From assembly GCF_023516215.1 (NCBI RefSeq), contig NZ_CP097349.1:1364001-1428000 (forward strand): 64,000 nucleotides of DNA, written 5' to 3'. Source of the DNA: Cytobacillus pseudoceanisediminis. Lineage in GTDB: Bacteria > Bacillota > Bacilli > Bacillales > Cytobacillaceae. The translations under genes and the position numbers were made by a program. How positions within the stretch are numbered: the stretch's first letter is position 1; each line of letters starts with the position of its first letter. Below are positions 8,801-17,693 of the stretch, piece after piece. Below the pieces are notes generated by a model, which was not told the DNA's origin, did not search any database, and saw only the letters and a program-made list of their open reading frames with translations.

Positions 8801-8832
8801 AAACAGTGTCCGGAAGAGGACACTGTTTTTTA
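8801..8832. terminator. Bidirectional terminator between chbG and nagP
   Basis: AAACAGTGTCC (8801-8811) and GGACACTGTTT (8818-8828) form a perfect stem with a GGAAGA loop. T and A runs on the two sides let it serve both convergent genes. Confidence 0.9.
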
Positions 8833-8836
8833 GTCA

Positions 8837-10213
8837 TTACTTCTTAATTTTCTTCATTTCATCTGCTACAAATTCCACATCTGTACCAACAATGATCTGA
8901 AGGTTTGTCTTGCTTAATTTCATGATTCCTTTTGCGCCATGTGCTTTCAGTGCACTTTCCTTAACCTTTTCCATATCAGCAATATTTAAGCGGAGGCGTG
9001 TTGCACAGTTATCAATGGAAGTGATGTTGTCAGCTCCGCCAATATCTTTGATAAAATGGCTGGCCATAACTTCATACTTATTATTGCCCTGACTGGCAGG
9101 TGCCTCTTCTTCTTCAACTACATCTGTTTCATCTTCACGGCCAGGCGTTTTCAGGTTAAACGCTTTTATTAAGGCATAGAAGATAACGAAGTAAACAATG
9201 GCGTAGATGACGCCAATTCCTAAAAGCAGCAGCGGCTTTTCAGCGATATTAAAGTTCAGCGCATAATCGAGTGCGCCTGCTGAGAATGTGAAACCATCGC
9301 GGATTCCCAACAGAGACGTAACCCACATGGAAACCCCGGTTAAGATGGCGTGAACTCCATATAGAAGCGGTGCAATAAACATAAATGAGAACTCGATTGG
9401 CTCTGTAATACCAGTCAGGAATGAAGTTAGTGCAAGACCAATGAACATTCCTGATACAGCTTTCCTATTTTCAGGCTTAGCTGTTGCAATGATTGCAAAT
9501 GCTGCAGCTGGAAGACCGAACATCATAACAGGGAAGAATCCAGTCATGTAAGCGCCTGCTGACGGGTCTCCGGCGAAGAAGCGGGCAATATCTCCATTAA
9601 CTCCTTCAAATTCGCCGAACTGGAACCAGAATAAACTGTTCAATACGTGGTGAAGACCCAATGGAATTAGCAGGCGGTTTAAGAATCCAAATAGACCTGA
9701 CCCTAAAGCACCGAGACCAATGATCCAGTTGCCCAATGAATCGATTGCGCCCTGGATTGGAGGCCAGGCAAAACCTGCAATGGCAGCCAGCAGAATCATC
9801 GTTACGGAAGTAATAATCGGAACGAAGCGTCGGCCGCTGAAGAATCCAAGCCAATCCGGAAGTTTGATATCATGGAAGCGGTTATATAATAATCCAGCAA
9901 TAATACCGGCAATAATACCGCCCAGTACTCCCATATTTATATTTTCATCGATGGCAATTGCTCCTTCTGTTAATACAAGAAAACCGATGGCGCCTGAAAG
10001 GGCAGCTGCTCCATTACTGTCTTTCGCGAATCCCATGGCAACCCCGATGGCAAAAATAAGTGCGAGGTTGGCGAAAATGGCATTGCCGGCATTTGCGATA
10101 AACGGAATGCCCAATAAATCATCTTGTCCAAAGCGGAGCAAAAGACCTGCGGCAGGCAGGACGGCAATCGGAAGCATTAATGCTTTACCAATTCTTTGTA
10201 AGAATCCTAACAT
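8837..10213 (-). CDS. nagP: PTS N-acetylglucosamine-specific EIICB
   Basis: The 458-residue protein begins MLGFLQRIGKALMLPIAVLP, as in the glucose/GlcNAc EIIC family, and has about ten membrane segments. SFLTGITEPIEFSFMFIAPLLY is close to the family substrate motif (GITEPIEF). An EIIB domain follows from about residue 380, with the phosphocysteine in NCATRLRL. No EIIA domain is present, as in B. subtilis NagP, so a shared EIIA is expected to supply phosphate. The gene is divergent from nagB and shares its regulatory region. AGGAGAGATCTATATG at the start gives a good ribosome site. Confidence 0.9.
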   Translation of the reverse strand: MLGFLQRIGKALMLPIAVLPAAGLLLRFGQDDLLGIPFIANAGNAIFANLALIFAIGVAMGFAKDSNGAAALSGAIGFLVLTEGAIAIDENINMGVLGGIIAGIIAGLLYNRFHDIKLPDWLGFFSGRRFVPIITSVTMILLAAIAGFAWPPIQGAIDSLGNWIIGLGALGSGLFGFLNRLLIPLGLHHVLNSLFWFQFGEFEGVNGDIARFFAGDPSAGAYMTGFFPVMMFGLPAAAFAIIATAKPENRKAVSGMFIGLALTSFLTGITEPIEFSFMFIAPLLYGVHAILTGVSMWVTSLLGIRDGFTFSAGALDYALNFNIAEKPLLLLGIGVIYAIVYFVIFYALIKAFNLKTPGREDETDVVEEEEAPASQGNNKYEVMASHFIKDIGGADNITSIDNCATRLRLNIADMEKVKESALKAHGAKGIMKLSKTNLQIIVGTDVEFVADEMKKIKK

Positions 10214-10290
10214 ATAGATCTCTCCTTAATAAAAAATAATGAATAAGAAAGCGTTTTACTAAACTGTCGTAATCATACCAAAATATAAAT

Positions 10291-10390
10291 ATAGTTGTCT
10301 ATACCATTTTAAAATAAAAAATTCTTAAAATCAGGATTTACGTTCTTATGTTAAGACTTTTCTAACAATGAAATTGGTATAGACAACTAT
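10291..10390. promoter_or_regulatory. Paired NagR-type operators between nagP and nagB
   Basis: ATAGTTGTCTATACCA (10291-10306) and TGGTATAGACAACTAT (10375-10390) are exact reverse complements. They match the general form of GntR-type NagR (YvoA) operators, which contain a near-palindromic TCTAGACC-like core. One copy faces each divergent gene. A weak cre-like sequence near 10244-10260 (GAAAGCGTTTTAC) has several mismatches. The nagR gene itself is not in the window. Confidence 0.7.
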
Positions 10391-10500
10391 ACTTTGGGGT
10401 GATACGATATTTATTATAAATGGGTTTATTTAATTACTATATTTTGCATTTAAAAGTGCAAATATATTCTTATTCAGCTTTTTAAGCAAGGAGGAAACTC

Positions 10501-11241
10501 ATGATGGAGATTATTAAAGTAAACAGCTATGAAGAAATGAGTAAAACCGCAGCAGATTATATCATCAGGAAGGTACGCCAGCATCCTGAAGCAACACTGG
10601 GATTGGCAACCGGAAGCACTCCTGTGGGAACTTATAAAAGGTTGATTGAAGACCACCAGGGCAACAAAACAACATATAAAAAAGTGACAACTTTTAATCT
10701 GGATGAGTATATCGGTCTTTCAGGGGAAAATCCGCAAAGCTACCGTTATTTTATGGATTCAGTATTGTTTAATCATCTGGACATCCAGAAGGAAAATACT
10801 TTTGTCCCTAATGGTACAGCTGAAGATTTGGGAGAAGAATGCCGTAATTATGAAAGTAAGCTGAAAAACCATGGCGGCATTGATCTGCAAATTTTGGGAA
10901 TCGGCAATAATGGACATATTGGCTTCAATGAGCCTGGAACGTCTTTTTCATCTAAAACTCATATTGTTGATTTAGCAGATTCTACAATTAAAGCCAATGC
11001 CAGGTTTTTTCATACGATCGAAGAGGTGCCGACCAAAGCCATTACAATGGGAATCTCAACGATCATGCAGAGCAGGGAGATCCTTCTTCTCGCTTCAGGT
11101 GAAGCAAAAGCAGATGCCATTCAAAAGCTTCTTGGAAATGGAGTTAATGAACATTTCCCGGCATCCATCTTAAAAAATCATCCAAACGTGAAAGTGATTG
11201 CCGATGAAGCGGCTCTAAGCGCATCAAAAGTCTCGGTATAA
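10501..11241 (+). CDS. nagB: Glucosamine-6-phosphate deaminase
   Basis: The 246-residue enzyme converts glucosamine 6-phosphate to fructose 6-phosphate and ammonia. Family features are LGLATGSTPVGTYK (phosphate loop), FNLDEYIGL (catalytic Asp), ILGIGNNGHIGFNEPG and the later MGISTIM. AAGGAGG precedes two adjacent ATG codons (10501 and 10504); the second is better spaced. It links products of GlcNAc and chitobiose uptake to glycolysis. A candidate NagR operator lies about 110 bp upstream. nagA, usually next to nagB, is absent from the window. Confidence 0.95.
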   Translation: MMEIIKVNSYEEMSKTAADYIIRKVRQHPEATLGLATGSTPVGTYKRLIEDHQGNKTTYKKVTTFNLDEYIGLSGENPQSYRYFMDSVLFNHLDIQKENTFVPNGTAEDLGEECRNYESKLKNHGGIDLQILGIGNNGHIGFNEPGTSFSSKTHIVDLADSTIKANARFFHTIEEVPTKAITMGISTIMQSREILLLASGEAKADAIQKLLGNGVNEHFPASILKNHPNVKVIADEAALSASKVSV

Positions 11242-11255
11242 ATGGGGTAGTAGCA

Positions 11256-11993
11256 ATGCTTGCGAAATATCTGAATGAAGTAAAAGAATTATTGACCCTT
11301 GTGGAAAAAGAAGAAGGTCAAAAAATGAAAAATGCCGCCCGTGCTTTGGCTGAGTGTATTCAAAACAATGGGATTATTCATGTATTTGGATGCGGACACT
11401 CTCATATGCTCGGGGAAGAGCTGTTTTACCGGGCAGGTGGGCTGGCCCCGATTAAGCCTATTTTTGTAGAGGATTTAATGCTTCATAAAGGAGCGGTCCG
11501 TTCCTCTTTAATGGAAAAACAAAATGATCTTGCCGGAAGCTTTATGGAAAATGCTGATATCCGGCCTGGTGATGTGGTCATTGTAGCATCAACATCAGGA
11601 CGGAATCCAGTCCCAGTCGATGTAGCTGAAATCTCAAAAGAGAGTGGAGCATTCGTCATTGGGATCACATCCCCGCGTTATGCGAATACACAGTCCTCCC
11701 GGCACAAAGACGGAAAATACCTGTATTCATCTGTGGATTTAACAATTGACAATCATATAGAACCAGGGGACGCAATGATGGAGCATTCAGCTTTGGGGAT
11801 CCGGTTTGGCTCCGCTTCATCTATTATTGGCTTTGCAATTGTAAACAGCCTGATGGCGGAAGCAGTGGAAGTGATGATTAAAAACGGTTATGAACCGCCT
11901 ATCTTTAAAAGCGGCAATGTAGACGGAGCAGAACAGCATAACCGCGAGCTGGTTAAAAAGTATAAATCCCGAATTCCGCTGCTGGAAGGATAA
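11256..11993 (+). CDS. SIS-domain sugar-phosphate binding protein (UPF0309)
   Basis: The 245-residue protein has one SIS domain: IHVFGCGHSHMLGEELFYRAGG binds sugar phosphate, and VIVASTSGRNPVPVDVA supplies the Ser/Thr-rich loop. This is the UPF0309 pattern, whose exact reaction is not known; a role in amino-sugar phosphate isomerisation or sensing fits the neighbours. It lies 14 bp after nagB, and its ribosome site (GGGG, no AGGAGG) is weak, so coupling to nagB translation is likely. The stop is 4 bp before the spo0E-like start. Confidence 0.82.
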   Translation: MLAKYLNEVKELLTLVEKEEGQKMKNAARALAECIQNNGIIHVFGCGHSHMLGEELFYRAGGLAPIKPIFVEDLMLHKGAVRSSLMEKQNDLAGSFMENADIRPGDVVIVASTSGRNPVPVDVAEISKESGAFVIGITSPRYANTQSSRHKDGKYLYSSVDLTIDNHIEPGDAMMEHSALGIRFGSASSIIGFAIVNSLMAEAVEVMIKNGYEPPIFKSGNVDGAEQHNRELVKKYKSRIPLLEG

Positions 11994-11997
11994 AAAA

Positions 11998-12204
11998 ATG
12001 GAATTGATAAAGGCAATAGAACAGACCAGACAAGCTATGATTGATTGCATTTATTCAAGGGGACTAACTGATGAAAAGACCTTGAAATTAAGCCGGGAAC
12101 TGGATAAGTTAATTGTTGAATCACAGCTAATCAAAAGTTATAAAATGAGACAATTTGCAAATAAATGCGAAGAAATTGCAAACAAATCGGAAATTAGGAA
12201 ATAA
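11998..12204 (+). CDS. Spo0E-like sporulation regulatory aspartyl-phosphate phosphatase
   Basis: The 68-residue protein has the Spo0E-family core: a helix with RQAMIDCIYSRGLTDEKT and the motif SRELDKLI (32-39). Spo0E proteins dephosphorylate Spo0A~P and delay sporulation. It starts 4 bp after the SIS gene, so it probably belongs to the nagB operon, tying amino-sugar use to the sporulation decision (inference). The C-terminal residues overlap the GCAAA-repeat region, so the last about 18 residues (FANKCEEIANKSEIRK) are repeat-derived and may not be typical of the family. Confidence 0.82.
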   Translation: MELIKAIEQTRQAMIDCIYSRGLTDEKTLKLSRELDKLIVESQLIKSYKMRQFANKCEEIANKSEIRK

Positions 12205-12265
12205 CCTTAGAAAACCTGCAAAAAAACAGCTGGAACTTGCAAACAAACTCTGCAAAACTGCAAAT
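12152..12265. repeat. Array C: TGCAAA motif about every 20.6 bp
   Basis: GCAAA motifs begin at 12157, 12178, 12218, 12239 and 12260, with a degenerate GGAAATAA at about 12198. Five steps span exactly 103 bp (average 20.6 bp), the same spacing as in array B. The array runs from the 3' end of the spo0E-like gene into the space before the next terminator. An extra out-of-phase TGCAAA occurs at 12251. Confidence 0.75.
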
Positions 12266-12267
12266 AA

Positions 12268-12301
12268 AACCGCTCAGGCCAGCATACCTGAGCGGTTTTT
12301 C
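12268..12301. terminator. Bidirectional terminator
   Basis: AACCGCTCAGG and CCTGAGCGGTT form a perfect stem around CCAGCATA, followed by T5 on the plus strand and A-rich sequence upstream for the minus strand. It ends both the nagB operon and the ABC permease gene. Confidence 0.9.
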
Positions 12302-12303
12302 TA

Positions 12304-14252
12304 TTATAGTGCATCTTTTATCACTTTTTTCGAATAGATTACAGACAAAATTCCGAAAATCGAATAAAGCACTGTGTAAAGCACCATAACCAGGATCATC
12401 GGCATCCAAAGCTCGCTTCCGAAGAAGAACCAGCCGGATTGTACGGCAAAGTAGCTGTGCAGAAGGCCGACGATAAGCGGAATTCCAAAGTTGAAAGCCA
12501 TTTTGGATTGAATTCCGCGCAGCAGGTCTCCCTGTGTAAAGCCAAGTTTCCGCAGGATTGTATAGTTTGGTTTTTCATCCTCACTCTGATCCATTTGTTT
12601 GAAATATAGAATACAGCCTGAAGTGACCAAAAAGGTTAAACCGAGAAACCCGACAATAAACATGATCAGTCCCATGTTCATTTTTTGCCTTGTGCTCATC
12701 TCTTGCTGGGAATCGGCTCTGCCGCTGAATTCCATTTCTTTGAAGAGTGTATTGGCTTTTTCAATATCGCTGTCACTCTTCATATCCACTCCGATGAAAA
12801 GCGAATCTTCATCCTGGAGTTCAGGATTTAGATCAGCTTTCAGGTCTTCATATACCTTCTCATCCACAATAGCAACAGGCAGCCCGCCTGATGTAAAATA
12901 AAACGGGAGAACAAAATCTTTTTTTAACCCTAAATATTTTTGTTTAATCGTGTTTGTTTTTCCCATGAACTCAAGTTCTCCTGAGTCCTTGAGCGTCATA
13001 AATTTCTGCAGTGCATCATTATATCCTGTCAGTACGGTTTCTTTTGCAGAAAGCTTAATGCCATCTATGGATGTTTCGCTTACAACAGGCAAGATCATGT
13101 TTGGTGAATCAAAATTCATTTCTTCCAGATTGACATCCAGAATGTCCTCCATATTAGCATCTACATGCAATAACTCAATACTTTTTTCCTTATATTCTAA
13201 TCCCTCTTTTTGAAGGCTCCCCGTAAACTTCCCTGCATCTTCCTTGTCAGTGAACGAAAAGTGGGAGGGAGGCTATCCTGGGCTGATTTTTCCGCTGAGT
13301 AGTAAGAAATATAGCTTAATGACAGCAGCCCGATCGCAAGGGCGGACACAGTTGTAATAATCGTTAAAAGCAGTGCACTCGACTTCATGCGGAACATGAT
13401 GGAGGACAATGAAAGCACTTCGTTTACATTCAGGTATCCATCTTTCCTTTTGCGGATCAGGCTGGCGATAAAGCTTACCGATCCTTTATAGAAAAGGTAG
13501 GTTCCAATGATAACGGAAGCAAGAATCACCACCATCGCGAGGAACAGCTCGTTCATGGATGTGAAATCCCCGCCGAATAAAAGGGAAGAGATATAATAGC
13601 CGGCAATGATCAAGGCTAAACCAAGCACGCCCAATATCATTTCCAAAATGGACAGCTTTTTGACTTTTCCTTCTGCAATCGAAACCACCCTGAATAAAGA
13701 TAGAATGGTTTGCCTTTTGATAAAAACAAAGTTCATCAGCATGATGAAAATATAAATAACCGTAAAGACGATGACAGTCTGCAAAAGCGCCTCACTTGAA
13801 AAGTGCAATGATGCAATTCCTTCAACACCTGTCAATTTAAAAAGGACCATCAGTATTAATTTCGAAACCGAAAAACCGATAAAGATTCCAATGATCAAAG
13901 AACCAAAATACAGCAGGAGATTTTCCAGGCTAAGGAGCCTGAAAATTTCATTTTTTGTCATTCCTATCAGCTGAAAAAGCCCGATTTCTTTGCTTCGCCT
14001 TTTGATAAAAATAGTGTTGGCGTACAGAAGAAAGATGGAAACGATCGCCACGAGCAGAATAGAGGCTGTTTTGATTGCTGCTGCACCTTTAATCGAGCCT
14101 TTTGCTTCGGACATCGATGGGTCATATTGAAGGGTGACAAAGGCGAAATAAAGCGCGACACTGAAAATGAGGGCGAATACATAAAGATAATAATTTTTCA
14201 GATTCTTTTTCAAATTGCGGAGGATGATGGTATTAATGCTCATGCTGCACAC
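12304..14252 (-). pseudogene. BceB-like ABC transporter permease, frame broken by one missing base
   Basis: The N-terminal part (13197-14252) has MSINTIILRNLKKNLKNYYLYVFAL and eight or so membrane helices, including the FtsX-like segment with RRSKEIGLFQLIGMTKNEI. The C-terminal part (12304-13170) has the rest of the large extracellular domain and the last two or three helices. Adding one base in the CCTCCCTCCC stretch at about 13262-13271 (minus strand) joins them through SHFSFTDKEDAGKF into a 649-residue protein, the size of BceB (about 646). Such permeases, with a BceA-like ATPase, sense and remove bacitracin-like peptides and pass the signal to the kinase. It follows the ATPase gene by 21 bp. 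Confidence 0.85.
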
Positions 14253-14273
14253 CGCCCAAAACGCCCTGTGTTT

Positions 14274-14993
14274 TCATGATATCTTTGAAAAAGCCTGTCT
14301 TGATTGATCACCCTTATTCAGCTGAGTATAAATCTGGCCATCCTTGATGAAAATAACCCGGCTGCAGAAGCTTGCCGCCACAGGATCATGGGTGACCATG
14401 ATAATCGTTGCTTTCCTTTTCTGATTTAAATCACTTAACTTATTCAGTAAGTCTGATGCTGATTTCGAATCCAGCGCACCTGTCGGCTCATCCGCGAAAA
14501 TGATGCTTGGTTCATGAATGAAAGCACGGGCTGCGGAAGTCCGCTGCTTTTGCCCGCCGGAAATTTCATTAGGGTATTTATCCTTTAACTCGAATATTCC
14601 GAGCTCACTCGCAACCGCTGCAAACTTTTCATCTGCTTCTTTTTTTGGTGTTTTGCTGACGGAAAGGGGGAGAAGGATATTTTCCTTCACTGTCAATGTA
14701 TCCAGGAGATTATATTCCTGAAAAATAAACCCGAGGTGCTTCTTGCGGAACTGTGCGAGCTGCTTTTCCTTCAGTCTTGTCATTTCCTTTTCTTCAATCT
14801 TGATTTCTCCGCCGCTAACACTGTCAATAGACGAGAGTACATTGAGAAGAGTGGTCTTCCCAGAACCTGAAGCGCCCATAATGCTTACAAATTCACCCGT
14901 TTCAATTTTTATATCAATTCCTTTTAATACTTCCTGCCTATTAAATTTATTGCCGTAGCTTTTATGAATTTTTTTGGCTTCTAGTACAAACAT
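14274..14993 (-). CDS. BceA-like ABC transporter ATP-binding protein
   Basis: The 239-residue ATPase has Walker [10 protein letters not shown] (40-48), a Q-loop ([10 protein letters not shown]), the signature SGGQKQR, Walker [13 protein letters not shown] and the switch His in MVTHD. It would power the neighbouring BceB-like permease. An in-frame start at 15080 is rejected because AAAGGATGG precedes the ATG at 14993, where the protein begins [14 protein letters not shown] like its relatives. Bce-type transporters give resistance to cell-wall-active peptides; the actual peptide cannot be predicted. Confidence 0.9.
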   Translation of the reverse strand: MFVLEAKKIHKSYGNKFNRQEVLKGIDIKIETGEFVSIMGASGSGKTTLLNVLSSIDSVSGGEIKIEEKEMTRLKEKQLAQFRKKHLGFIFQEYNLLDTLTVKENILLPLSVSKTPKKEADEKFAAVASELGIFELKDKYPNEISGGQKQRTSAARAFIHEPSIIFADEPTGALDSKSASDLLNKLSDLNQKRKATIIMVTHDPVAASFCSRVIFIKDGQIYTQLNKGDQSRQAFSKIS

Positions 14994-15013
14994 GTGTAAC
15001 CATCCTTTCTTTG

Positions 15014-15100
15014 ATAGCTTTATTATAGAAGGTAACGTATATGTAATTCCTTCGATTGAACGAACAAACAGCAAAAGCATGTGACATTTTTGTCACATGC
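15014..15100 (-). promoter_or_regulatory. bceAB-type promoter with BceR-like operator that doubles as a terminator stem
   Basis: GCATGTGACA-TTTT-TGTCACATGC (15077-15100) is a perfect 10-bp inverted repeat overlapping the 3' end of the kinase gene. On the minus strand it is followed by TTTTGC and could end the regulator-kinase transcript. It also contains TGACA-N4-TGTCA, close to the TNACA-N4-TGTAA box I recall for BceR-type regulators. A TATAAT -10 (minus strand, 15027-15022) without a good -35 lies between it and the ATPase gene, as expected for an activated promoter. Confidence 0.6.
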
Positions 15101-16097
15101 CTGTTATGCTGACGAAATCATTGCGCGTAGGGAAGACTAGTGTCATGATTGTGCCTTTGCCTAAACAAGACTCTACATGGATTTTTATTTTTAGCTGGTC
15201 TGCGGCTTTTTTGGCTAAATATAACCCCATGCCTGTTGCTGCGTTTTCATGATGATTTGCAGTGGAGGTGAACCCCTTCTCAAAGATTCGAGGCAAATCC
15301 CTCTGATCGATGCCTCTGCCAAAATCCTGAATCCTCAAGGATATTTTACTGTCTTGCAGGAAACTCGAAATCAAAATGTCTGTTTCCTCACTATACTTCA
15401 CAGCGTTGGTTAAAAGCTGGCGTATGATAAAACTGAACCATTTTGCGTCGCTTAGAGCTTCTGTTTCTTCCATTTCCATATCAAAGCCAATGCCTTTTTG
15501 CATGCACCAGGACTGCAGAGATTTGATTTCGCTGAATAGGATGTCTTCGAGATGAATCATTTCAATATATAAGTCATTTTCCATTGAAGGAATCCGCTTT
15601 TGATGCAGCTGCTGATCAAGAAGAAGGTGGATGCGCAGCCATTCATACGTTAGGGCGGATTTCAGATTCTGATCCCCAATCCGGTCAATCATGAGATGCA
15701 TGGCAGTCAAGGGTGTTTTTACTTCATGAATCCAGGACAGCAGTTCATCTTTTTCCTGCTCGAGAAGTGTCCAGTTCTGGGTGAACTCCTTTTTAAACCG
15801 TTCGGTTTGGCTAACCAGGCCCGACTCCATTATTTTTTCAAATGGGCTTTCAGGCTCCGGTATGCTCGATAAATCTAAATTATTTTCCCGCTCGGCTACT
15901 TCTCTGTAAAATCGTGTTTCTTTCTGATAACGGAGAAAGATGAATCCAGTGAAAATGATTGCAGATAAAAAGGTGTAATAAAGGAAGGGCTTAAAGGATA
16001 TGGCCGAGTCCATATATACTACAAAGGCGGCAAGCACCTGAAGGAAACCGAACAGCAGGATCCAGCTTAACCTTTCTCTGATATAGTTCCTAAACAT
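15093..16097 (-). CDS. BceS-like intramembrane-sensing histidine kinase
   Basis: The 334-residue kinase has two N-terminal membrane helices (about 12-30 and 36-55) with almost no outside loop, the hallmark of intramembrane-sensing kinases that depend on a Bce transporter. The phosphoacceptor is H124 in SWIHEVKTPLTAMH; the ATPase domain carries LLTNAVKYS (N box), DFGRGI and GMGLYLAKKA (G boxes). The ATG at 16097 overlaps the regulator stop (ATGTTTAG), so the pair is translationally coupled. An upstream in-frame start would extend far into the regulator gene and is rejected. Confidence 0.9.
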   Translation of the reverse strand: MFRNYIRERLSWILLFGFLQVLAAFVVYMDSAISFKPFLYYTFLSAIIFTGFIFLRYQKETRFYREVAERENNLDLSSIPEPESPFEKIMESGLVSQTERFKKEFTQNWTLLEQEKDELLSWIHEVKTPLTAMHLMIDRIGDQNLKSALTYEWLRIHLLLDQQLHQKRIPSMENDLYIEMIHLEDILFSEIKSLQSWCMQKGIGFDMEMEETEALSDAKWFSFIIRQLLTNAVKYSEETDILISSFLQDSKISLRIQDFGRGIDQRDLPRIFEKGFTSTANHHENAATGMGLYLAKKAADQLKIKIHVESCLGKGTIMTLVFPTRNDFVSITGM

Positions 16098-16785
16098 GCG
16101 AGGCATCCTCTTCAATTGCCATATATCCCTGGCCGACCTTTGTTTCGATCTTTGCGCCAAGCCCGATGTCATCAAGCTTCTTCCTTAGTCTATTAATATT
16201 GACCGTAAGAGTATTGTCACTAATGAATCGTTTGTCATCCCATAGGCTATTAATGATATCGTCCCTGCTGACAATTTGATTTTTTCTTTCTATCAAAAGC
16301 TTTAATATGTAAATTTCATTTTTCGTTAATTCTATGCAGCCACTCTCATTTGTAACGGTATTCTTTTCGAAATCAACCGCCGCATCGCACCAGGTCTTTA
16401 GGTTATTCTGAACGGCACTATAGTTATAGACGCGTCTGAGGATTGCCTGTATTTTGGCAATCAGGACTTCAAAGTGGAAGGGCTTTTGGACGAAATCGTC
16501 AGCGCCAAGCTGCATGGACATGACCATATCTGTTGGATGATCCCGGGATGACAGGAAAATAATCGGCACATTCGAATGTGATCGAATCATCCGGCACCAA
16601 TGAAACCCGTCGAACTTCGGAAGCTGAATATCGATAATGACCAAATCGGGCTGAATGCCGGCAAACTCCTTCATGACTCCACTGAAGTCATGAATTCCAT
16701 GGACTTCATAAGACCACTGGGAGAGGCGGTCTTTGATTTCAGAAAAAAGGGAGGCATCATCCTCAATTAATAGCACTTTAAACAA
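16090..16785 (-). CDS. BceR-like OmpR-family response regulator
   Basis: The 231-residue regulator has a receiver domain with D52 in VIIDIQLPKFDG, acidic residues ED at 8-9 and a Lys in VQKPFHFEVL, then an OmpR winged helix (about 130-225; DDKRFISDNTLTVNINRLRKKL). Phosphorylated by the adjoining kinase, it should activate the bceAB-like promoter at about 15015-15100. Its 3' end overlaps the kinase start by 8 bp. Confidence 0.92.
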   Translation of the reverse strand: MFKVLLIEDDASLFSEIKDRLSQWSYEVHGIHDFSGVMKEFAGIQPDLVIIDIQLPKFDGFHWCRMIRSHSNVPIIFLSSRDHPTDMVMSMQLGADDFVQKPFHFEVLIAKIQAILRRVYNYSAVQNNLKTWCDAAVDFEKNTVTNESGCIELTKNEIYILKLLIERKNQIVSRDDIINSLWDDKRFISDNTLTVNINRLRKKLDDIGLGAKIETKVGQGYMAIEEDASHV

Positions 16786-16896
16786 TCAACTCACCACACT
16801 TTTGCATATTCCTTCCATTATTGTATAGGAAAAGACCAAAGTGTGCCAGATTGTTTCCAGGCTGTGTTAAAATAGGGTAAAAAGCAGGTTTTGTGC

Positions 16897-17613
16897 ATGG
16901 AAATCTTTCTTTTCATCTTTATTATTTTAATTGCATCCATTCTGCAGACAAGCACGGGATTTGGTTTCTCGATCTTGGCCACACCGTTTTTGCTGCTTCT
17001 TTTTGAACCTAGAGAAGCCATTCAAATTAATTTGATTTTATCTTTAATGATTTCTGCCGCATTATTTTCAAAAATCAAGAAGGATACAGACTTTGGAGTT
17101 TTGAAAAGGTTTGCAATTGGAAGTGCAGCCGGGCTGCCTATCGGAATTTCCATTTTTTTATTTTTGGATATTTCCAGGCTGAAGTTAGCTGTCAGTTTCA
17201 TTATTTTGCTTTTAACGATCCTTTTGATGGCGAATTTCCGTGTGAAAGAAACAAGCCGCAGGGATTATTCAGTGGGCGGATTGTCAGGAATAATGACAAC
17301 CAGCATTGGCATGCCCGGCCCGCCGCTCCTGTTGTATTTTTCAGGAACTGATACCCAAAAAGAGCGGCTTAGGGGAACTACCTTGGCTTTTTACTTGTTT
17401 ATCTACTCCGCAAGTCTGGTATTTCAGATAATCTTTGCAGGGACCAATAAGACGATTTGGCTTTCAAGTTTGTATGCTTTGCCGCTGGTGCTGCTGGGTC
17501 TATACTTTGGACAAATTTTATTTATTAAAATCAATCAGCGTTTTTTCAAGGTTTTTACATACAGTATCTTGATTTTCACAGGGATTTACCTGCTGGTTGA
17601 GAGTGTGAGGTAG
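16897..17613 (+). CDS. TauE/SafE-family sulfite/anion exporter
   Basis: The product of about 238 residues has seven or eight hydrophobic segments and the TauE/SafE pattern: GFGFSILATPFLLLLFEPREAIQINLIL at the N-terminal repeat, and LSGIMTTSIGMPGPPLLLYF at the second. Members export sulfite, sulfoacetate or other small organic anions; the substrate is not known here. The start is taken at ATG 16897, eight bases after an AGG; a TTG at 16891 is possible. It is divergent from the response regulator. Confidence 0.85.
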   Translation: MEIFLFIFIILIASILQTSTGFGFSILATPFLLLLFEPREAIQINLILSLMISAALFSKIKKDTDFGVLKRFAIGSAAGLPIGISIFLFLDISRLKLAVSFIILLLTILLMANFRVKETSRRDYSVGGLSGIMTTSIGMPGPPLLLYFSGTDTQKERLRGTTLAFYLFIYSASLVFQIIFAGTNKTIWLSSLYALPLVLLGLYFGQILFIKINQRFFKVFTYSILIFTGIYLLVESVR

Positions 17614-17693
17614 GAAGCCGGCATGAAAAGAAAGGCGGGGCTAATAAAATAGTGCTAATTAGAATTAAGCAAATCACGAAAAGGGGTCTGTTC

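Noticed and set aside
9720..10217. 165-codon antisense open frame within nagP
   Set aside because: It is a mirror of hydrophobic codons in a confident membrane-protein gene; no start signal or family was seen.
10244..10260. cre box near nagP
   Set aside because: Two or three mismatches to the consensus; kept only as a weak remark.
12304..14252. Two separate ABC permease genes
   Set aside because: The parts cover complementary halves of one BceB-type protein and join exactly with one added base.
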